DNA of 64,000 bases from CAWHYG01 sp963833505 (GCA_963833505.1 CAWHYG010000007.1:992001-1056000); one strand, 5' to 3'. Counted from the first letter of the stretch, positions 15,345 through 25,668 are shown. The notes: generated by a model not told the origin, from the sequence alone. Program-made: numbers and translations.

Positions 15345-17846
15345 ATGACCAGAGTCTCCACGCCTCAATCGCGCCGCTGCGCCCTGTTCCTGCTCGCGCT
15401 GCTCGCGGCCGCCACTCTCGCTCCGCGCGCCGGGATCGCGAGCAGCCCGATGTTCCGAGCTCCGTTTCGCGCCTTCGCCACCGGACACCAGCCCGATGGA
15501 GCGGTCATCGCCGACTTCAACGGCGACGGCCATCCCGATCTCGCTGTGGTCAACGGCTCGTCCGACAACACCGTATCGGTCATTCTCGGCAACGGCGACG
15601 GCAGTTTCGGTCCGAAGACCGACTACCCGGCCGGACTCAATCCCTGGGCCGTGACCGCGGGCGACTTCAATGGGGACGGCAAGCTGGACCTGGCCGTGGC
15701 CGGCCAGTATGACAACGCCGTGTCCATCCTCCTGGGCAACGGGGACGGGACCTTCCGGCCCAAGACGGATTTCCCCGCGGGATCCCAGGACCTCTCGATC
15801 GTGTGCGCCGACTTCAACGGAGACGGCCACCTCGACCTGGCCGTGGCCGACTACGCGGCGGATTCGGTCACCGTGCTTCTCGGCAACGGAGACGGGACGT
15901 TCGTGCGGCACGCCCGGTTGGCCACTTCCGTCGAACCGGCCTACGTCGCCACGGCCGACCTGAACCACGACGGCAAGCCGGATCTGATCGCGGTCTGCAC
16001 GAACCTGCCCAACAACAGCGTGGTCAACGTCTTCCTGGGCAACGGGGACGGCACCTTCTCGGAGACTTCCACCCTGAACACCGGCGGCTACTCCACCTTC
16101 GCCGCCTTCGGCGACCTCAACGGCGACGGCAACCCCGACCTGGTGGTGACCTCTCCTTCCCAAACGGAAGACGCTGTTACCGTGTTCATGGGCGACGGTC
16201 ACGGAAATTTCTCGGCTGGCGGGAGGATCACCATCGGCAACAACAATCTTCCCAATGCCGTGGCTGTCGGCGACTTCAACGGTGACGGCAAGACGGATAT
16301 CGCGCTCGCCAGCGCGGAAGACTGCGTCCTTCTCCTGGCCGGACACGGCGACGGCACCTTCAGCCCTCCGATCAGGTACGACACCGGCCCCGATCCTTTC
16401 TTCATCGCCGCCGCCGACCTCAACTCCGACGGCAAGCTCGACCTGGTGACCACCCATCAGAGCGCCAACGAGGTCGGGGTCCTGCTGGGCAACGGCGATG
16501 GCACCTTCGGCTCGAACTCCGACTACGGCGCGGGGAGCGCACCCACCTACGACGCCCTGGCCGATCTCAATGGCGACGGCAAGCCCGATCTGGTCATCGC
16601 CAACGCCAGCGCCGACAGCGTCTCCGTGCTCCTGAACAACGGGGACGGGACCTTCGGTTCCAAGACCCCCTTCGCCACCGGCAACCAACCGGAGGGGGTG
16701 GCGACCGGAGACTTCAACGGCGACGGGCGGCCGGACCTGGTGGTGGCCGACGCGCAGGACAACAAGATCTCCGTGCTCCTGGGGAACGGGAACGGCACCT
16801 TCTCGCCGCGCACTGACTACGCCAGCGGTCTCGATCCCTGGAGCGTGGCGGTGGCGGACTTCAACGGCAACGGCAAGCTGGACGTGGCCACGGCCAATCG
16901 CACCTCCGGCTCCCTCTCGGTGTTTCTCGGCAACGGCGACGGTACTTTCCGGCCCAAAATCGACTTCGGCACCGGCGGTCAGCCGTCCTTCCTTGCGGCC
17001 GCCGACGTCAACGGCGACGGCAAGGTGGATCTGGCGGTGGCCAACGAGTCCGCGAACACGGTGGTGGTGCTGCTGGGCAACGGCGATGGGACCTTCACCG
17101 CCGCCCTGGGCCAGAACGGCGTCGGCCACTTCCCTGTATGCGTCGCCGTGGGCGACTTCAACGGCGACGGCAAGCCGGATCTGGCCGTGGCCAACGCCAC
17201 CTCCAATACCGTCTCGGTCCTGCTCGGCAACGGGGACGGGACCTTCGGCACCAAGACCGACTTCGCCACCGGCACCTCCCCCTATGTCGTGGTCGCGACG
17301 GATGTCGACGGCGACGGCAGGATCGACCTGGTCGTGGCCAACGAAACCTCGAACACCGTCTCGGTGCTGCCGGGCAACGGCGATGGGACCTTCGCGCCCA
17401 GGATCGACTACGGGACCGGTTCCTATCCGGATGGGATGGCCTGCGCCGACCTCAACGGCGACGGCAAGCCGGATCTGGCCGTGGCCAACTCGGCCGGCAA
17501 CAGCGCCACGGTGCTGATCAACGTCGCCCAGATTCCCACCGCCGTCGGCTTCGTGCCCGCGGCCGGCCCGCTCCGGCTGCTGCCCATTGCGCCGGATCCG
17601 TTCGCCGGGAGCGCTTCGATCACCTTCGAGTCCGCTTTCTCCGCGCCGATGCGCCTGGACATTCTCGACGCCGCCGGCCGGCGCGTCCGGTCGCTCTCGC
17701 CGGAGGGAGCCCTCCCGGCGGGGCGTCACCAGATCGCGTGGGGCGGCGACGACGACCAGGGACGCCCGGTCGCTGCGGGGATCTATTTCGTGCGCCTGCG
17801 CCAGGGAGGGAGCGAGTCCGTGCGCAAGGTCGTGGCCCTGAGGTAG
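15345..17846 (+). CDS. Secreted FG-GAP/VCBS-repeat protein with FlgD-like C-terminal sorting domain
   Basis: 833 residues. A signal peptide (residues 1-32, RRCALFLLALLAAATLAPRA) is followed by about 13 full and one partial VCBS/FG-GAP repeats of roughly 49 residues (core 'DFNGDGKPDLAVANxxSNTV' then 'SVLLGNGDGTF'). These DxNxDGxxD loops bind calcium and build a beta-propeller. The last 90 residues form a FlgD-Ig-like domain ending 'GIYFVRLRQGG' and 'VRKVVALR', the kind of C-terminal region that directs proteins to the surface in Bacteroidota-like secretion systems and is common in these lineages. It lies between an ECF sigma gene and a receptor-like kinase on the same strand, so joint regulation is plausible. 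Confidence 0.92.
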   Translation: MTRVSTPQSRRCALFLLALLAAATLAPRAGIASSPMFRAPFRAFATGHQPDGAVIADFNGDGHPDLAVVNGSSDNTVSVILGNGDGSFGPKTDYPAGLNPWAVTAGDFNGDGKLDLAVAGQYDNAVSILLGNGDGTFRPKTDFPAGSQDLSIVCADFNGDGHLDLAVADYAADSVTVLLGNGDGTFVRHARLATSVEPAYVATADLNHDGKPDLIAVCTNLPNNSVVNVFLGNGDGTFSETSTLNTGGYSTFAAFGDLNGDGNPDLVVTSPSQTEDAVTVFMGDGHGNFSAGGRITIGNNNLPNAVAVGDFNGDGKTDIALASAEDCVLLLAGHGDGTFSPPIRYDTGPDPFFIAAADLNSDGKLDLVTTHQSANEVGVLLGNGDGTFGSNSDYGAGSAPTYDALADLNGDGKPDLVIANASADSVSVLLNNGDGTFGSKTPFATGNQPEGVATGDFNGDGRPDLVVADAQDNKISVLLGNGNGTFSPRTDYASGLDPWSVAVADFNGNGKLDVATANRTSGSLSVFLGNGDGTFRPKIDFGTGGQPSFLAAADVNGDGKVDLAVANESANTVVVLLGNGDGTFTAALGQNGVGHFPVCVAVGDFNGDGKPDLAVANATSNTVSVLLGNGDGTFGTKTDFATGTSPYVVVATDVDGDGRIDLVVANETSNTVSVLPGNGDGTFAPRIDYGTGSYPDGMACADLNGDGKPDLAVANSAGNSATVLINVAQIPTAVGFVPAAGPLRLLPIAPDPFAGSASITFESAFSAPMRLDILDAAGRRVRSLSPEGALPAGRHQIAWGGDDDQGRPVAAGIYFVRLRQGGSESVRKVVALR

Positions 17847-17965
17847 TACGCTCAACCCGTTCAACGGAAAGTGTAGCCAGGCGGTCCTCTTCCGCGCGGA
17901 GAGGGCCGCCCGGGAACGGCTCCGGCCGGACGGCCCCGCGAGGCGAGCCGGTGAAGGGGAGATGA

Positions 17966-20911
17966 ATGAACCCCGATCGATGGACCCGCCTGCGCGCGCT
18001 CTTTGACCGCGCCATCGACCTCGATCCCGAAGCCCGGCGGTCGTTCGCGGAAAAGGAACTCGCCTCGGAGCCGGACCTCCTGGCCCGATTGCTCGCTCTC
18101 CTGCGGGCGGAAGACAATTCTTGCGGGTTCCTGAGCCCCGCCGGCCGGAACGCTTCTTCCGGAATGCCGCCGCTCGACGAACTCCCCGAGCCCGTGGGCA
18201 CGGTCCTCGGTCCGTATCGGCTTCTCTCCGTTCTTGGAGAGGGGGGCTTCGGGGTGGTCTACGTCGCCGAGCAGTCCCAGCCGGTCCACCGGCAGGTGGC
18301 GATCAAGATCCTCAAGCCGGGCGTGGAGACGCGGGACGCTCTGGCGCGATTCCGCCAGGAGATCCGCGCCCTGGCCCTCATGGACCACCCGAACATCGCC
18401 CAGATCCACGACGCCGGCGAGACCCCGAGCGGCCGCCCGTATCTGGTCATGGAGTACGTGCAGGGCATCCCCATCACTCGCGCCTGCGACCGCGGACGGT
18501 TGGACGTGCGCGCGCGCTGCCGGCTCTTCCTCTCGCTTTGCGACGCCATCCAGGACGCGCACCAGAAGGGAATCATCCACCGGGACATCAAGCCCACCAA
18601 TGTGCTGGTGGAGGAGCGGGAAGGCCGCTTGCGGGTCCGCGTCATCGACTTCGGCGGGATGCGCGCGACCCGCCCGCTGCACGGGGATTCGTTCTTCCAG
18701 ACCCGCGAGGGTTTGATCCTGGGAACGATGGGCTACATGAGTCCGGAGCAGGCCCGTCTGGACCGCAGCGGCATCGACACGCGCTCGGATGTGTACTCGC
18801 TGGGAGTCGTCCTCTACGAGCTGCTGGCCGGGGACCTGCCCTTCGATCGGACGCGGCTGGAGGGAGAGGATTGGGTCGAGGCCTTGCGCATTCTCCGCGA
18901 GGAGGATCCTCCCAGGGCGTCGACCCGGCTTTTCGCCCGGCCCGAGGGGGTGGAAGCGGTCGCCCTCCGCCGGGGCACCGAACTGCGGAGCCTCATCCGG
19001 CAGATTCGCGGAGATCTGGATTGGATCACGCAGAAGGCCATGGAGAAGGAGCCGCAGCGCCGGTACGCCTCGGTTTCGGAGTTCGCGGCCGACTTGCGCC
19101 GGTATCTGAACGACGAGCCGGTGCTGGCGGGGCCGCCCAGCACGCTCTATCGCGCGCGGAAGTTCGCCCGGCGGCATCGCGTCGGGGTCACAACCGCCGC
19201 CGCGGTCCTGGCCGCGGTGCTGGCCGGGGGCGTAGTCGCGACCGTCGGCCTCACGCGCGCCCGGTCGGCCGAACGCGCGGAGAGGCGCGAAGCGGAGACC
19301 GCGAAGCGCGTGGCCGACTTCATGACCGGCATCTTCGAGAGCCCGACCCCGGACAAGTCCCTCGGAGAAACCGTGACCGCGCGCTCCCTGCTGGCCAAGG
19401 GCGCAGAGAAGCTGGAAGCCGGGCTTCCGGATGATCCACTGGTCCGCGCCCGCCTGCTCGACGTCGTGGGCGCCGCCGACCTCAAGCTCGGCCTGACCGC
19501 CGACGGCCTCCGGTTGACCCGGACGTCCCTGGCGGTGGCGGAGCGGGCGGTGGGTCCGGATGCACCCGAGGTCGCCGATTGCCTCGACAATCTCGCCGAC
19601 GCCTATCAGCAGGCCGTGGTGGCGGACTCCAGTGTCATGGCCATCGACCGCGCCATCCGCATTGAGCGCAAGCTCGGGTCCTCTCGCGCGGGCTACCTCG
19701 CGGCCGACCTGCATCGCAAGGGATTCTGGCTGTTGGAACAGGGGTCTCTCGGTTCCGCCGACACCCTCCTGGCGCAGGCCATCGACATGGCGCGGTCGCT
19801 CACCAGGCCCGACTCGACCATGCTGGCCAGCATGTACAACACCCGCGGCGGGATCGCCCAAAACCTGGGCCGGCACCAGGAGGCGTCGGAGCTGTTCGGG
19901 CGCGGACTGGAGCTGGCGGACAAGCTCCACGGCGGGGCGCAGACCCTGGTCGTGGTCCTCGAGCGCAACCTGGCCACGCAGTACCTGGACCTGCAACAGA
20001 CGGCCAAGGCGGCCCCTCTGGCGCGGGACGCGCTTCACCTGGCGCGACAGATCTTCCCCCCGGGCCATCCGTACCTGGCCTCGGTCATGCAGTCGCAAGG
20101 TCTGGTCTTCCAGGCGCGGAACCAGCTTGACTCGGCCGCGGTCATGCACGAGGGAGCATTGAGGATCCTGGAGAAGGCCTACGGTCCCGACCACCCGGAG
20201 GTGATGTGGCAGCGCAACGAGCTGGCGGAGTTCCATGCACAGACGGGACAGCTCGAGCGCGCCATGGCCGAGATGAGCGATGCCGTGGCCACGGCCACGA
20301 AGCTGTATGGCCTGGAAAACGAACTGACGATGAAGTTCCTGGTGGAGCTGGCGCACTTCAATGCCGAGGCCGGCAGGCTGGAGCGCGCCGATTCGCTCTT
20401 CCTCCAGGCCCTTCCGATCACCGGGCACGTCTTCCGCGACCTCCCGAACCGCCAGGCTCTTACGTATTACGACTACGCCGATCTATGCCGGAGGGAGGCG
20501 CGACGAAGGCCGCGGGCGGTGCTGGAAGAAAGAGCGGAGGCGCATGAGCAGAAGCCGGAGGCGCTGCTGGCGAAGGCGGAAACGCTCTACGTGAAGTCGG
20601 AGGCCTTGTTCGACACCAGCGAAATCGAATACCGGCCCTACTGGGCCGCGAGCCTGGTCCACCGGGCCTTTCTCCTGGCCCGATCGGGGCGCGGGGCCGA
20701 GGCGCGCGCGCCGGCCGACCACGGATTAGCGGCGCTCGCGGCCGACAGCAGCGACTTCCCCGAGCGGGTTCCGACCCTGCTCGAAGGGGCGGTCGTCCAC
20801 CTCCTCGTGGGGGACGCGCCGGGCGCGGAGGATCTGCTGCATCGGGCCCGCGGGCGAGGCGCGACCGATCCGCAGGTGGCCGAATACGAGGAGCTGCGAG
20901 CGCTACCGTGA
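17966..20911 (+). CDS. Receptor-like Ser/Thr protein kinase with C-terminal TPR region
   Basis: 981 residues. Residues 84-350 are a Hanks-type kinase: GEGGFG (91-96), K114, H205-R206-D207, K209, N212, DFG at 228-230 and 'GYMSPEQA'. One transmembrane helix lies at about 405-430 (TTAAAVLAAVLAGGVVATVG). The extracytoplasmic 450-980 is TPR-like, in the pattern of kinase-TPR proteins paired with ECF-like sigma factors. The DFG motif is followed by GMRAT where most relatives have a small aliphatic residue, a mild oddity. The order sigma factor, FG-GAP protein, kinase suggests the kinase controls the sigma factor by phosphorylation, as known for ECF43-type pairs; here that is inference. Confidence 0.92.
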   Translation: MNPDRWTRLRALFDRAIDLDPEARRSFAEKELASEPDLLARLLALLRAEDNSCGFLSPAGRNASSGMPPLDELPEPVGTVLGPYRLLSVLGEGGFGVVYVAEQSQPVHRQVAIKILKPGVETRDALARFRQEIRALALMDHPNIAQIHDAGETPSGRPYLVMEYVQGIPITRACDRGRLDVRARCRLFLSLCDAIQDAHQKGIIHRDIKPTNVLVEEREGRLRVRVIDFGGMRATRPLHGDSFFQTREGLILGTMGYMSPEQARLDRSGIDTRSDVYSLGVVLYELLAGDLPFDRTRLEGEDWVEALRILREEDPPRASTRLFARPEGVEAVALRRGTELRSLIRQIRGDLDWITQKAMEKEPQRRYASVSEFAADLRRYLNDEPVLAGPPSTLYRARKFARRHRVGVTTAAAVLAAVLAGGVVATVGLTRARSAERAERREAETAKRVADFMTGIFESPTPDKSLGETVTARSLLAKGAEKLEAGLPDDPLVRARLLDVVGAADLKLGLTADGLRLTRTSLAVAERAVGPDAPEVADCLDNLADAYQQAVVADSSVMAIDRAIRIERKLGSSRAGYLAADLHRKGFWLLEQGSLGSADTLLAQAIDMARSLTRPDSTMLASMYNTRGGIAQNLGRHQEASELFGRGLELADKLHGGAQTLVVVLERNLATQYLDLQQTAKAAPLARDALHLARQIFPPGHPYLASVMQSQGLVFQARNQLDSAAVMHEGALRILEKAYGPDHPEVMWQRNELAEFHAQTGQLERAMAEMSDAVATATKLYGLENELTMKFLVELAHFNAEAGRLERADSLFLQALPITGHVFRDLPNRQALTYYDYADLCRREARRRPRAVLEERAEAHEQKPEALLAKAETLYVKSEALFDTSEIEYRPYWAASLVHRAFLLARSGRGAEARAPADHGLAALAADSSDFPERVPTLLEGAVVHLLVGDAPGAEDLLHRARGRGATDPQVAEYEELRALP

Positions 20912-21793
20912 CCTCTGCAGCCGGGTTCCCCGGTTGCGAGGGCGTGTCCGCCGGTTCCGCATGCGCCGGCCGCTTGGTGCAACGCAAACCTGGCGCACCT
21001 TCATCCGCAATCACTCGACGGGACTTGAACCCGATTCGAGGCTTTAACATAACCGGTTGATGGCGCACGACTTGGGAGCTTACTGGTTCTCCCGCAACGG
21101 CTTGTCGGCTGTTTCGGCGTCCCCCTGAGTCCGCCCGAGTCCCCCGGAGTCGTCCCCAGTCATGGAGAAATAGCGGAGACGAGCACGCGCCGGACGGAGC
21201 TTCTCGGTCCCGAAGGCGCTCCCGCGCATGCCCGGCGACGCCGCAGGCGAGAATCGTGGCCATGACGCCGCCGGTGGGCCTGTCTCGGCATCCCGCCTGC
21301 CGCGCCGAAAGGCGTGGACGTTTCTTCGACGCGGCTCGAGGCCGGAGCGCGACCGGGGCTGCCGGCAGTCTCCTACGAACAGCTCGCCGGCAGTCGACCG
21401 CTGCCTCTTTCGTGGATGGGCAAGCGTTCGCTGATTCGTTCACGCCCCGGGGCGGTGGATCCGGAGTGCTGGGGGATCTCTGTCATTGGAGAGCCGGATC
21501 CCCGCTTCTCACCCCGGGCGATCTGGCATGGGAGCATCGCGGGGCGGGTGGATTCCCCGACTCGGGTCGGACGACGACTCGTCTGCGGCGATTTCGGAAG
21601 CCTTCGGAGGGCTGGATGGCCTTGGAATTCCTTCGTTGCCGGCACATCCGCGTGGTAAGATTATTTCGCGCATGAAACCACCCTGCGCATGGTCGTTTGC
21701 ATCCTGGGCTCCGCGGGGATGTAGAACCCCCTACCCATCCCAGTGATGTCACACATCTCGAGGGTCTCATCGCATGACCGGGGAGGATGCACC
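20912..21793. other. Long intergenic region with a tRNA T-arm-like motif
   Basis: 880 bp with no recognised gene; open frames here are short and of non-coding composition. Positions 21016-21033 read, on the minus strand, as a tRNA T-arm (CGGGTTCAAGTCCCG), identical over 18 bases to 25629-25646. Short direct repeats of the type gagtccgcccgagtcccccggagtc occur at about 21126-21152. The ribosome site ggggagga sits just before the ATG at 21794. Confidence 0.55.
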
Positions 21794-24700
21794 ATGAACT
21801 CGAATCATCCGGCATTTCTGGGCGGCCGGAGCCCTGCGCGGCCAAGGCTCGCGGCGGTCCTTGTGCCGCTGGCCCTGGGGCTCTTGATCGCCGAGTGGCC
21901 CGGGATGTCCGGGGCACAGGGCTTTACCGTAGGAGTCAGGCTCGATCTTCCAGTCGGGGCGGCTCCGACCTGCGTCGCCATCGGGGACGTCAACGGAGAC
22001 GGGGAGCCGGACCTGGCGGTGGCGAACTACAGCTCCAACAGCGTTTCGGTGCTGCTGGGCGACGGCACCGGAGGGTTCGGGGCCAAGTCCGACTTCGCGA
22101 CCGGTGCCAATCCTTACGCTGTCACCATGGGCGACGTGAACGGGGACGGAAAGCTGGACCTGGCGGTGGCTAACCATGGCTCCAATACCGTCTCGATCCT
22201 GCTGGGCAACGGCGCCGGCGGGTTCGGAACCAAGACGGACTTCGCGACCGGAACCAACCCCTACCTTGTCGCGATCGGGGACGTGAGCGGGGATGGAAGA
22301 CCCGATCTGGCCGTGGCGAATTTTGGCTCCAACACCGTCTCGGTCCTGCTCGGCAACGGCGCCGGCGGATTCGGGACCAAGACCGACTTCGTGACCGGCG
22401 CCAATCCCTTTGCTGTCGCGATCGGGGACGTGAGCGGGGATGGGAAGCCGGACCTGGTGGTGGCGAATTACAGCGCCAACACCGTGTCGGTCCTGCTCGG
22501 CAACGGCGCCGGTGGGTTCGGAACCAAGACCGACTTCGCGACCGGCGGCACTCCCGTCTCTGTCGCGATCGGGGACGTGAACGGGGACGGGAAGGCCGAC
22601 CTGGCGGTGGCGAACTACGGCTCCAACACCGTCTCGGTCCTGCTGGGCAACGGCGCCGGTGGGTTCGGGACCAACACCGACTTCGCGACCGGCTACGGTA
22701 CCTCCTCAGTCGCGATCGGGGACGTGAGCGGAGACGGAAAGCCGGACCTGGTGACGACGAACGCCTACGCCAATACCGTATCGGTGTTGTTGGGCAACGG
22801 GGCCGGCGGGTTTGGAACCAAGACCGACTTCGCGATCGGCACCAATCCATGGTCTGTCACGATCGGGGACGTGAACAGCGACGGGAAACCGGACCTGGCG
22901 GTGGCGAACAAGAGCTCCAACACGGTATCGGTGCTTCTGGGCAATGGTGCAGGCGGATTCGGAACGAAGACCGACTTCCCGACCGGGACGCCTCCCCGTG
23001 CGGTCGCGATCGGGGGTGTGAACTCGGACGGGAGTCCGGACCTGGTGGTGACGAACGATCTCGCCAGCACCGTTTCGGTGCTGCTAGGCGACGGCGCCGG
23101 TGGGTTCGGGACCAAGACCGGCTTCGCGACCGGATCCTACCCCGTCTCTGTCGCGATCGGGGATGTGAACTCGGACGGGAAGCCCGATCTGGCAGTGGCA
23201 AACAGCGGTTCCAACACGGTATCGGTGTTTCTGGGCAACGGCGCGGGCGGGTTCGGGACCAAGACCGACTTCGCGACCGGGAACGGGCCCGCGTCAGTCG
23301 CAATCGGGGATGTGAATGGCGACGCGAAGCTCGACCTGGTGGTGGCAAACATCAATGTCAACACGGTGTCGGTACTGCTGGGCAACGGTACGGGCGGGTT
23401 CGGGACGAAGACCGACTTCGCGACCGGGACCGGCCCTAACTCGGTTGCGATCGGGGATGTGAACGGCGATGGCAAGCCCGACCTGGCAGTGGCAAACGAA
23501 GTTTCCAACACGGTGTCGGTGCTGCTGGGCAATGGCGCGGGCGGATTCGGGACGAAGACCGACTTCACAACCGGGAGCGCTCCCATATCGATTGCGATCG
23601 GGGATGTGAATGGGGACGGGAAGCCAGACCTGGCGGTGGCAAACAATGGTTCCAACACGGTATCGGTGCTGCTGGGCAACGGCGCGGGCGGATTCGGGAC
23701 GAAGACCGACTTCACAACCGGGAGCGGTCCCGTCTCGATTGCGATCGGGGAGGTGAACGGGGACGGGAAGCCAGACCTGGTGGTTGCGAACTTCAGTTCC
23801 AGCACCGTCTCGGTGCTGCTGGGCGACGGCGCCGGCGGGTTCGGAACCAAGACCGACTTCCCGAGCGGCGGCACTCCCGCCTGTGTCGCGATCGGGGACG
23901 TAACCGGGGACGGGAAGCCCGATCTGGTGACGACGAACCCTAACGCTGGCACTGGCACTGTATCGGTACTGCTCGGACTGACGCCCACCCGGATCTCTCT
24001 CGTTGCGAACCCGAACCCGGCGGTGCTTGGCGCACCGATCACGCTGACCGCCTCCGTCGCGGTTCCATCTCTCGCCTCCGCAACGCCGACCGACTCGGTG
24101 CGCTTCTTCGATGGCACCACCCTGATCGGTACCTCCCGGGTCACGGGCGGCAGAGCCGGCCTCGCCCTCTTCAGCTCCCACCTGGGCAGCCGCAGCCTGA
24201 CCGCGGTCTACAAGGGAAACGGCAAGCTCCTGGGCCGGATCTCGGATCCAATCACACAGAGGATCGTCGCGACAGCGGTTCCCACGATCGCGAGCATCGT
24301 TGACGTGAGCGGCGACCAGGGAGGGAAGGTGCGCGTGAGCCTTCGGGCCAGCCCCTTCGATTATGCGAACTCCGGCACGCCGATCGTGCGCTACGACGTC
24401 TACCGCCGGATCGCCGGCAGCACCTTGCTGCGCGCGGAGGTTGCATCGTCGCGGATTCACCAGCAGCCGTTGCCGGGCCAGGACCGTTCAGCGCCGTTGT
24501 CGGCGCGGATTCAAGCCCTCCTCAGCAAGGGCTGGGACCTGACCGGAAGCATGTATGCCCGGGCGGACACGGTGTATAACCTCGTCGTCCCGACCCTGGC
24601 CGACTCCAACACCTCAGGAAATCACTGGACGACCCTCTTCGTGAGCGCGGCCACTGCTACCCCCAGCCTGTACTTCGACTCCCCACCCGACTCCGGCTAT

Positions 24701-25276
24701 TCGGTGGACAACCTGCCGCCGGCACCGCCGACCAACTTCGGGGGCTACTACCTGAACGGCGTTCACCTCAGCTGGTCGCCGAATACGGAGCCGGACCTGT
24801 GGTACTACCGGCTCTATCGGGGCAGCGCGCAGGACTTCGTTCCCGGGCCGGAGAACCTGATCGCCGCGCTCAGCGACACCAGCTACGTGGATCAGATGCC
24901 CGCGGGGAGCTATTACAAGCTCGCAGCCGTGGACGTGAACTACAACGAGGGCGCCGACGCGGAGGTCGGCCCGGCGCAGTACACCGGCCTGTCCGGCGCC
25001 GGTTTCCGCGCGTTTGCCCTGGAGGGCGCGCGGCCGAACCCATCGCGGGGCGGGCGGCTCCGAGTGGAGTTCTCCTTACCCGATGCGGCTCCGGCGAGTC
25101 TCGAGTTGCTGGACGTGAGCGGGCGCCTGGTGGCAAGGTATGAGGTCGGCTCCCTGGGAGCGGGCCGGCACTCGATCGAGCCTTCCTTGGGACGGGCCCT
25201 GGCTTCCGGGATCTACCTGGTGCGGCTCCAAAGGGGGGACGTCGTCCTCGTGTCGCGGGTGGCGGTGCTCGACTGA
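21794..25276 (+). CDS. Large secreted FG-GAP-repeat protein with Ig-like, Fn3-like and sorting domains
   Basis: 1160 residues from ATG 21794, chosen for its ribosome site (ggggagga) and the signal peptide that follows (residues 18-42). Fourteen nearly identical repeats of 49 residues (147 bp at DNA level) span about 21940-23990, core 'VAIGDVNGDGKPDLAVANxx' then 'SNTVSVLLGNGAGGFGTKTD'. An Ig-like domain follows (from 'TRISLVANPNPAVLGAPITL'), then a fibronectin-III-like region around 24290-24990 and a FlgD-like C-terminal domain ending 'GIYLVRLQRGD' and 'VSRVAVLD'. The repeats are more alike here than in the 15345 protein, which suggests recent expansion. Expected at the cell surface or secreted; ligand unknown. 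Confidence 0.92.
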   Translation: MNSNHPAFLGGRSPARPRLAAVLVPLALGLLIAEWPGMSGAQGFTVGVRLDLPVGAAPTCVAIGDVNGDGEPDLAVANYSSNSVSVLLGDGTGGFGAKSDFATGANPYAVTMGDVNGDGKLDLAVANHGSNTVSILLGNGAGGFGTKTDFATGTNPYLVAIGDVSGDGRPDLAVANFGSNTVSVLLGNGAGGFGTKTDFVTGANPFAVAIGDVSGDGKPDLVVANYSANTVSVLLGNGAGGFGTKTDFATGGTPVSVAIGDVNGDGKADLAVANYGSNTVSVLLGNGAGGFGTNTDFATGYGTSSVAIGDVSGDGKPDLVTTNAYANTVSVLLGNGAGGFGTKTDFAIGTNPWSVTIGDVNSDGKPDLAVANKSSNTVSVLLGNGAGGFGTKTDFPTGTPPRAVAIGGVNSDGSPDLVVTNDLASTVSVLLGDGAGGFGTKTGFATGSYPVSVAIGDVNSDGKPDLAVANSGSNTVSVFLGNGAGGFGTKTDFATGNGPASVAIGDVNGDAKLDLVVANINVNTVSVLLGNGTGGFGTKTDFATGTGPNSVAIGDVNGDGKPDLAVANEVSNTVSVLLGNGAGGFGTKTDFTTGSAPISIAIGDVNGDGKPDLAVANNGSNTVSVLLGNGAGGFGTKTDFTTGSGPVSIAIGEVNGDGKPDLVVANFSSSTVSVLLGDGAGGFGTKTDFPSGGTPACVAIGDVTGDGKPDLVTTNPNAGTGTVSVLLGLTPTRISLVANPNPAVLGAPITLTASVAVPSLASATPTDSVRFFDGTTLIGTSRVTGGRAGLALFSSHLGSRSLTAVYKGNGKLLGRISDPITQRIVATAVPTIASIVDVSGDQGGKVRVSLRASPFDYANSGTPIVRYDVYRRIAGSTLLRAEVASSRIHQQPLPGQDRSAPLSARIQALLSKGWDLTGSMYARADTVYNLVVPTLADSNTSGNHWTTLFVSAATATPSLYFDSPPDSGYSVDNLPPAPPTNFGGYYLNGVHLSWSPNTEPDLWYYRLYRGSAQDFVPGPENLIAALSDTSYVDQMPAGSYYKLAAVDVNYNEGADAEVGPAQYTGLSGAGFRAFALEGARPNPSRGGRLRVEFSLPDAAPASLELLDVSGRLVARYEVGSLGAGRHSIEPSLGRALASGIYLVRLQRGDVVLVSRVAVLD

Positions 25277-25668
25277 TCTCGACTGATAGGGCCGGTGCTC
25301 TCTCGAACACCGAGCGATCGAGGAGGGGATCTTCTTATCGACGGAGATCCCCTACTTCGAGCTTCACGAATCGTTCGTCGGCGATGGTCGCGCGGCAGAA
25401 CGGACCGAGGCCCCTGGATCGACAGGCGCCCGGTCGCGGCACAGCGTGGTGGTCGGCCCCGCCCGCCATGCGCCACGTCCGGGAGGGTTGTACCTCAGGT
25501 CTCGCCAAGCGGGAAGGCTCCGTCGGTCGATCGCTTACGCCCCGCCGGAAGCCGACAGTGCGCCCGTTCCCCGGCCATCACCTCGAGCGCGAGATGCTTG
25601 GACCAGGGATGATGGGTCATGGCGGGGCCGACGGGACTTGAACCCGCGGCGCGCACGCGCCTCGGAGC
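25277..25668. other. Intergenic region with tRNA 3'-end-like sequence
   Basis: About 390 bp between the convergent FG-GAP and helicase genes. Apart from the tRNA-like stretch at its end (25620-25685) nothing is recognised. No strong terminator hairpin with T-run was found. Confidence 0.5.

Noticed and set aside
15324..17864. Long minus-strand gene opposite the first FG-GAP gene
   Set aside because: It is the antisense of a GC-rich repeat gene; its translation is a repeated 'VAVAVEVG' shadow with no family features.
20912..21793. Short genes between the kinase and the second FG-GAP gene
   Set aside because: All open frames here are short, Arg/Ser-rich and without ribosome sites or recognisable domains.
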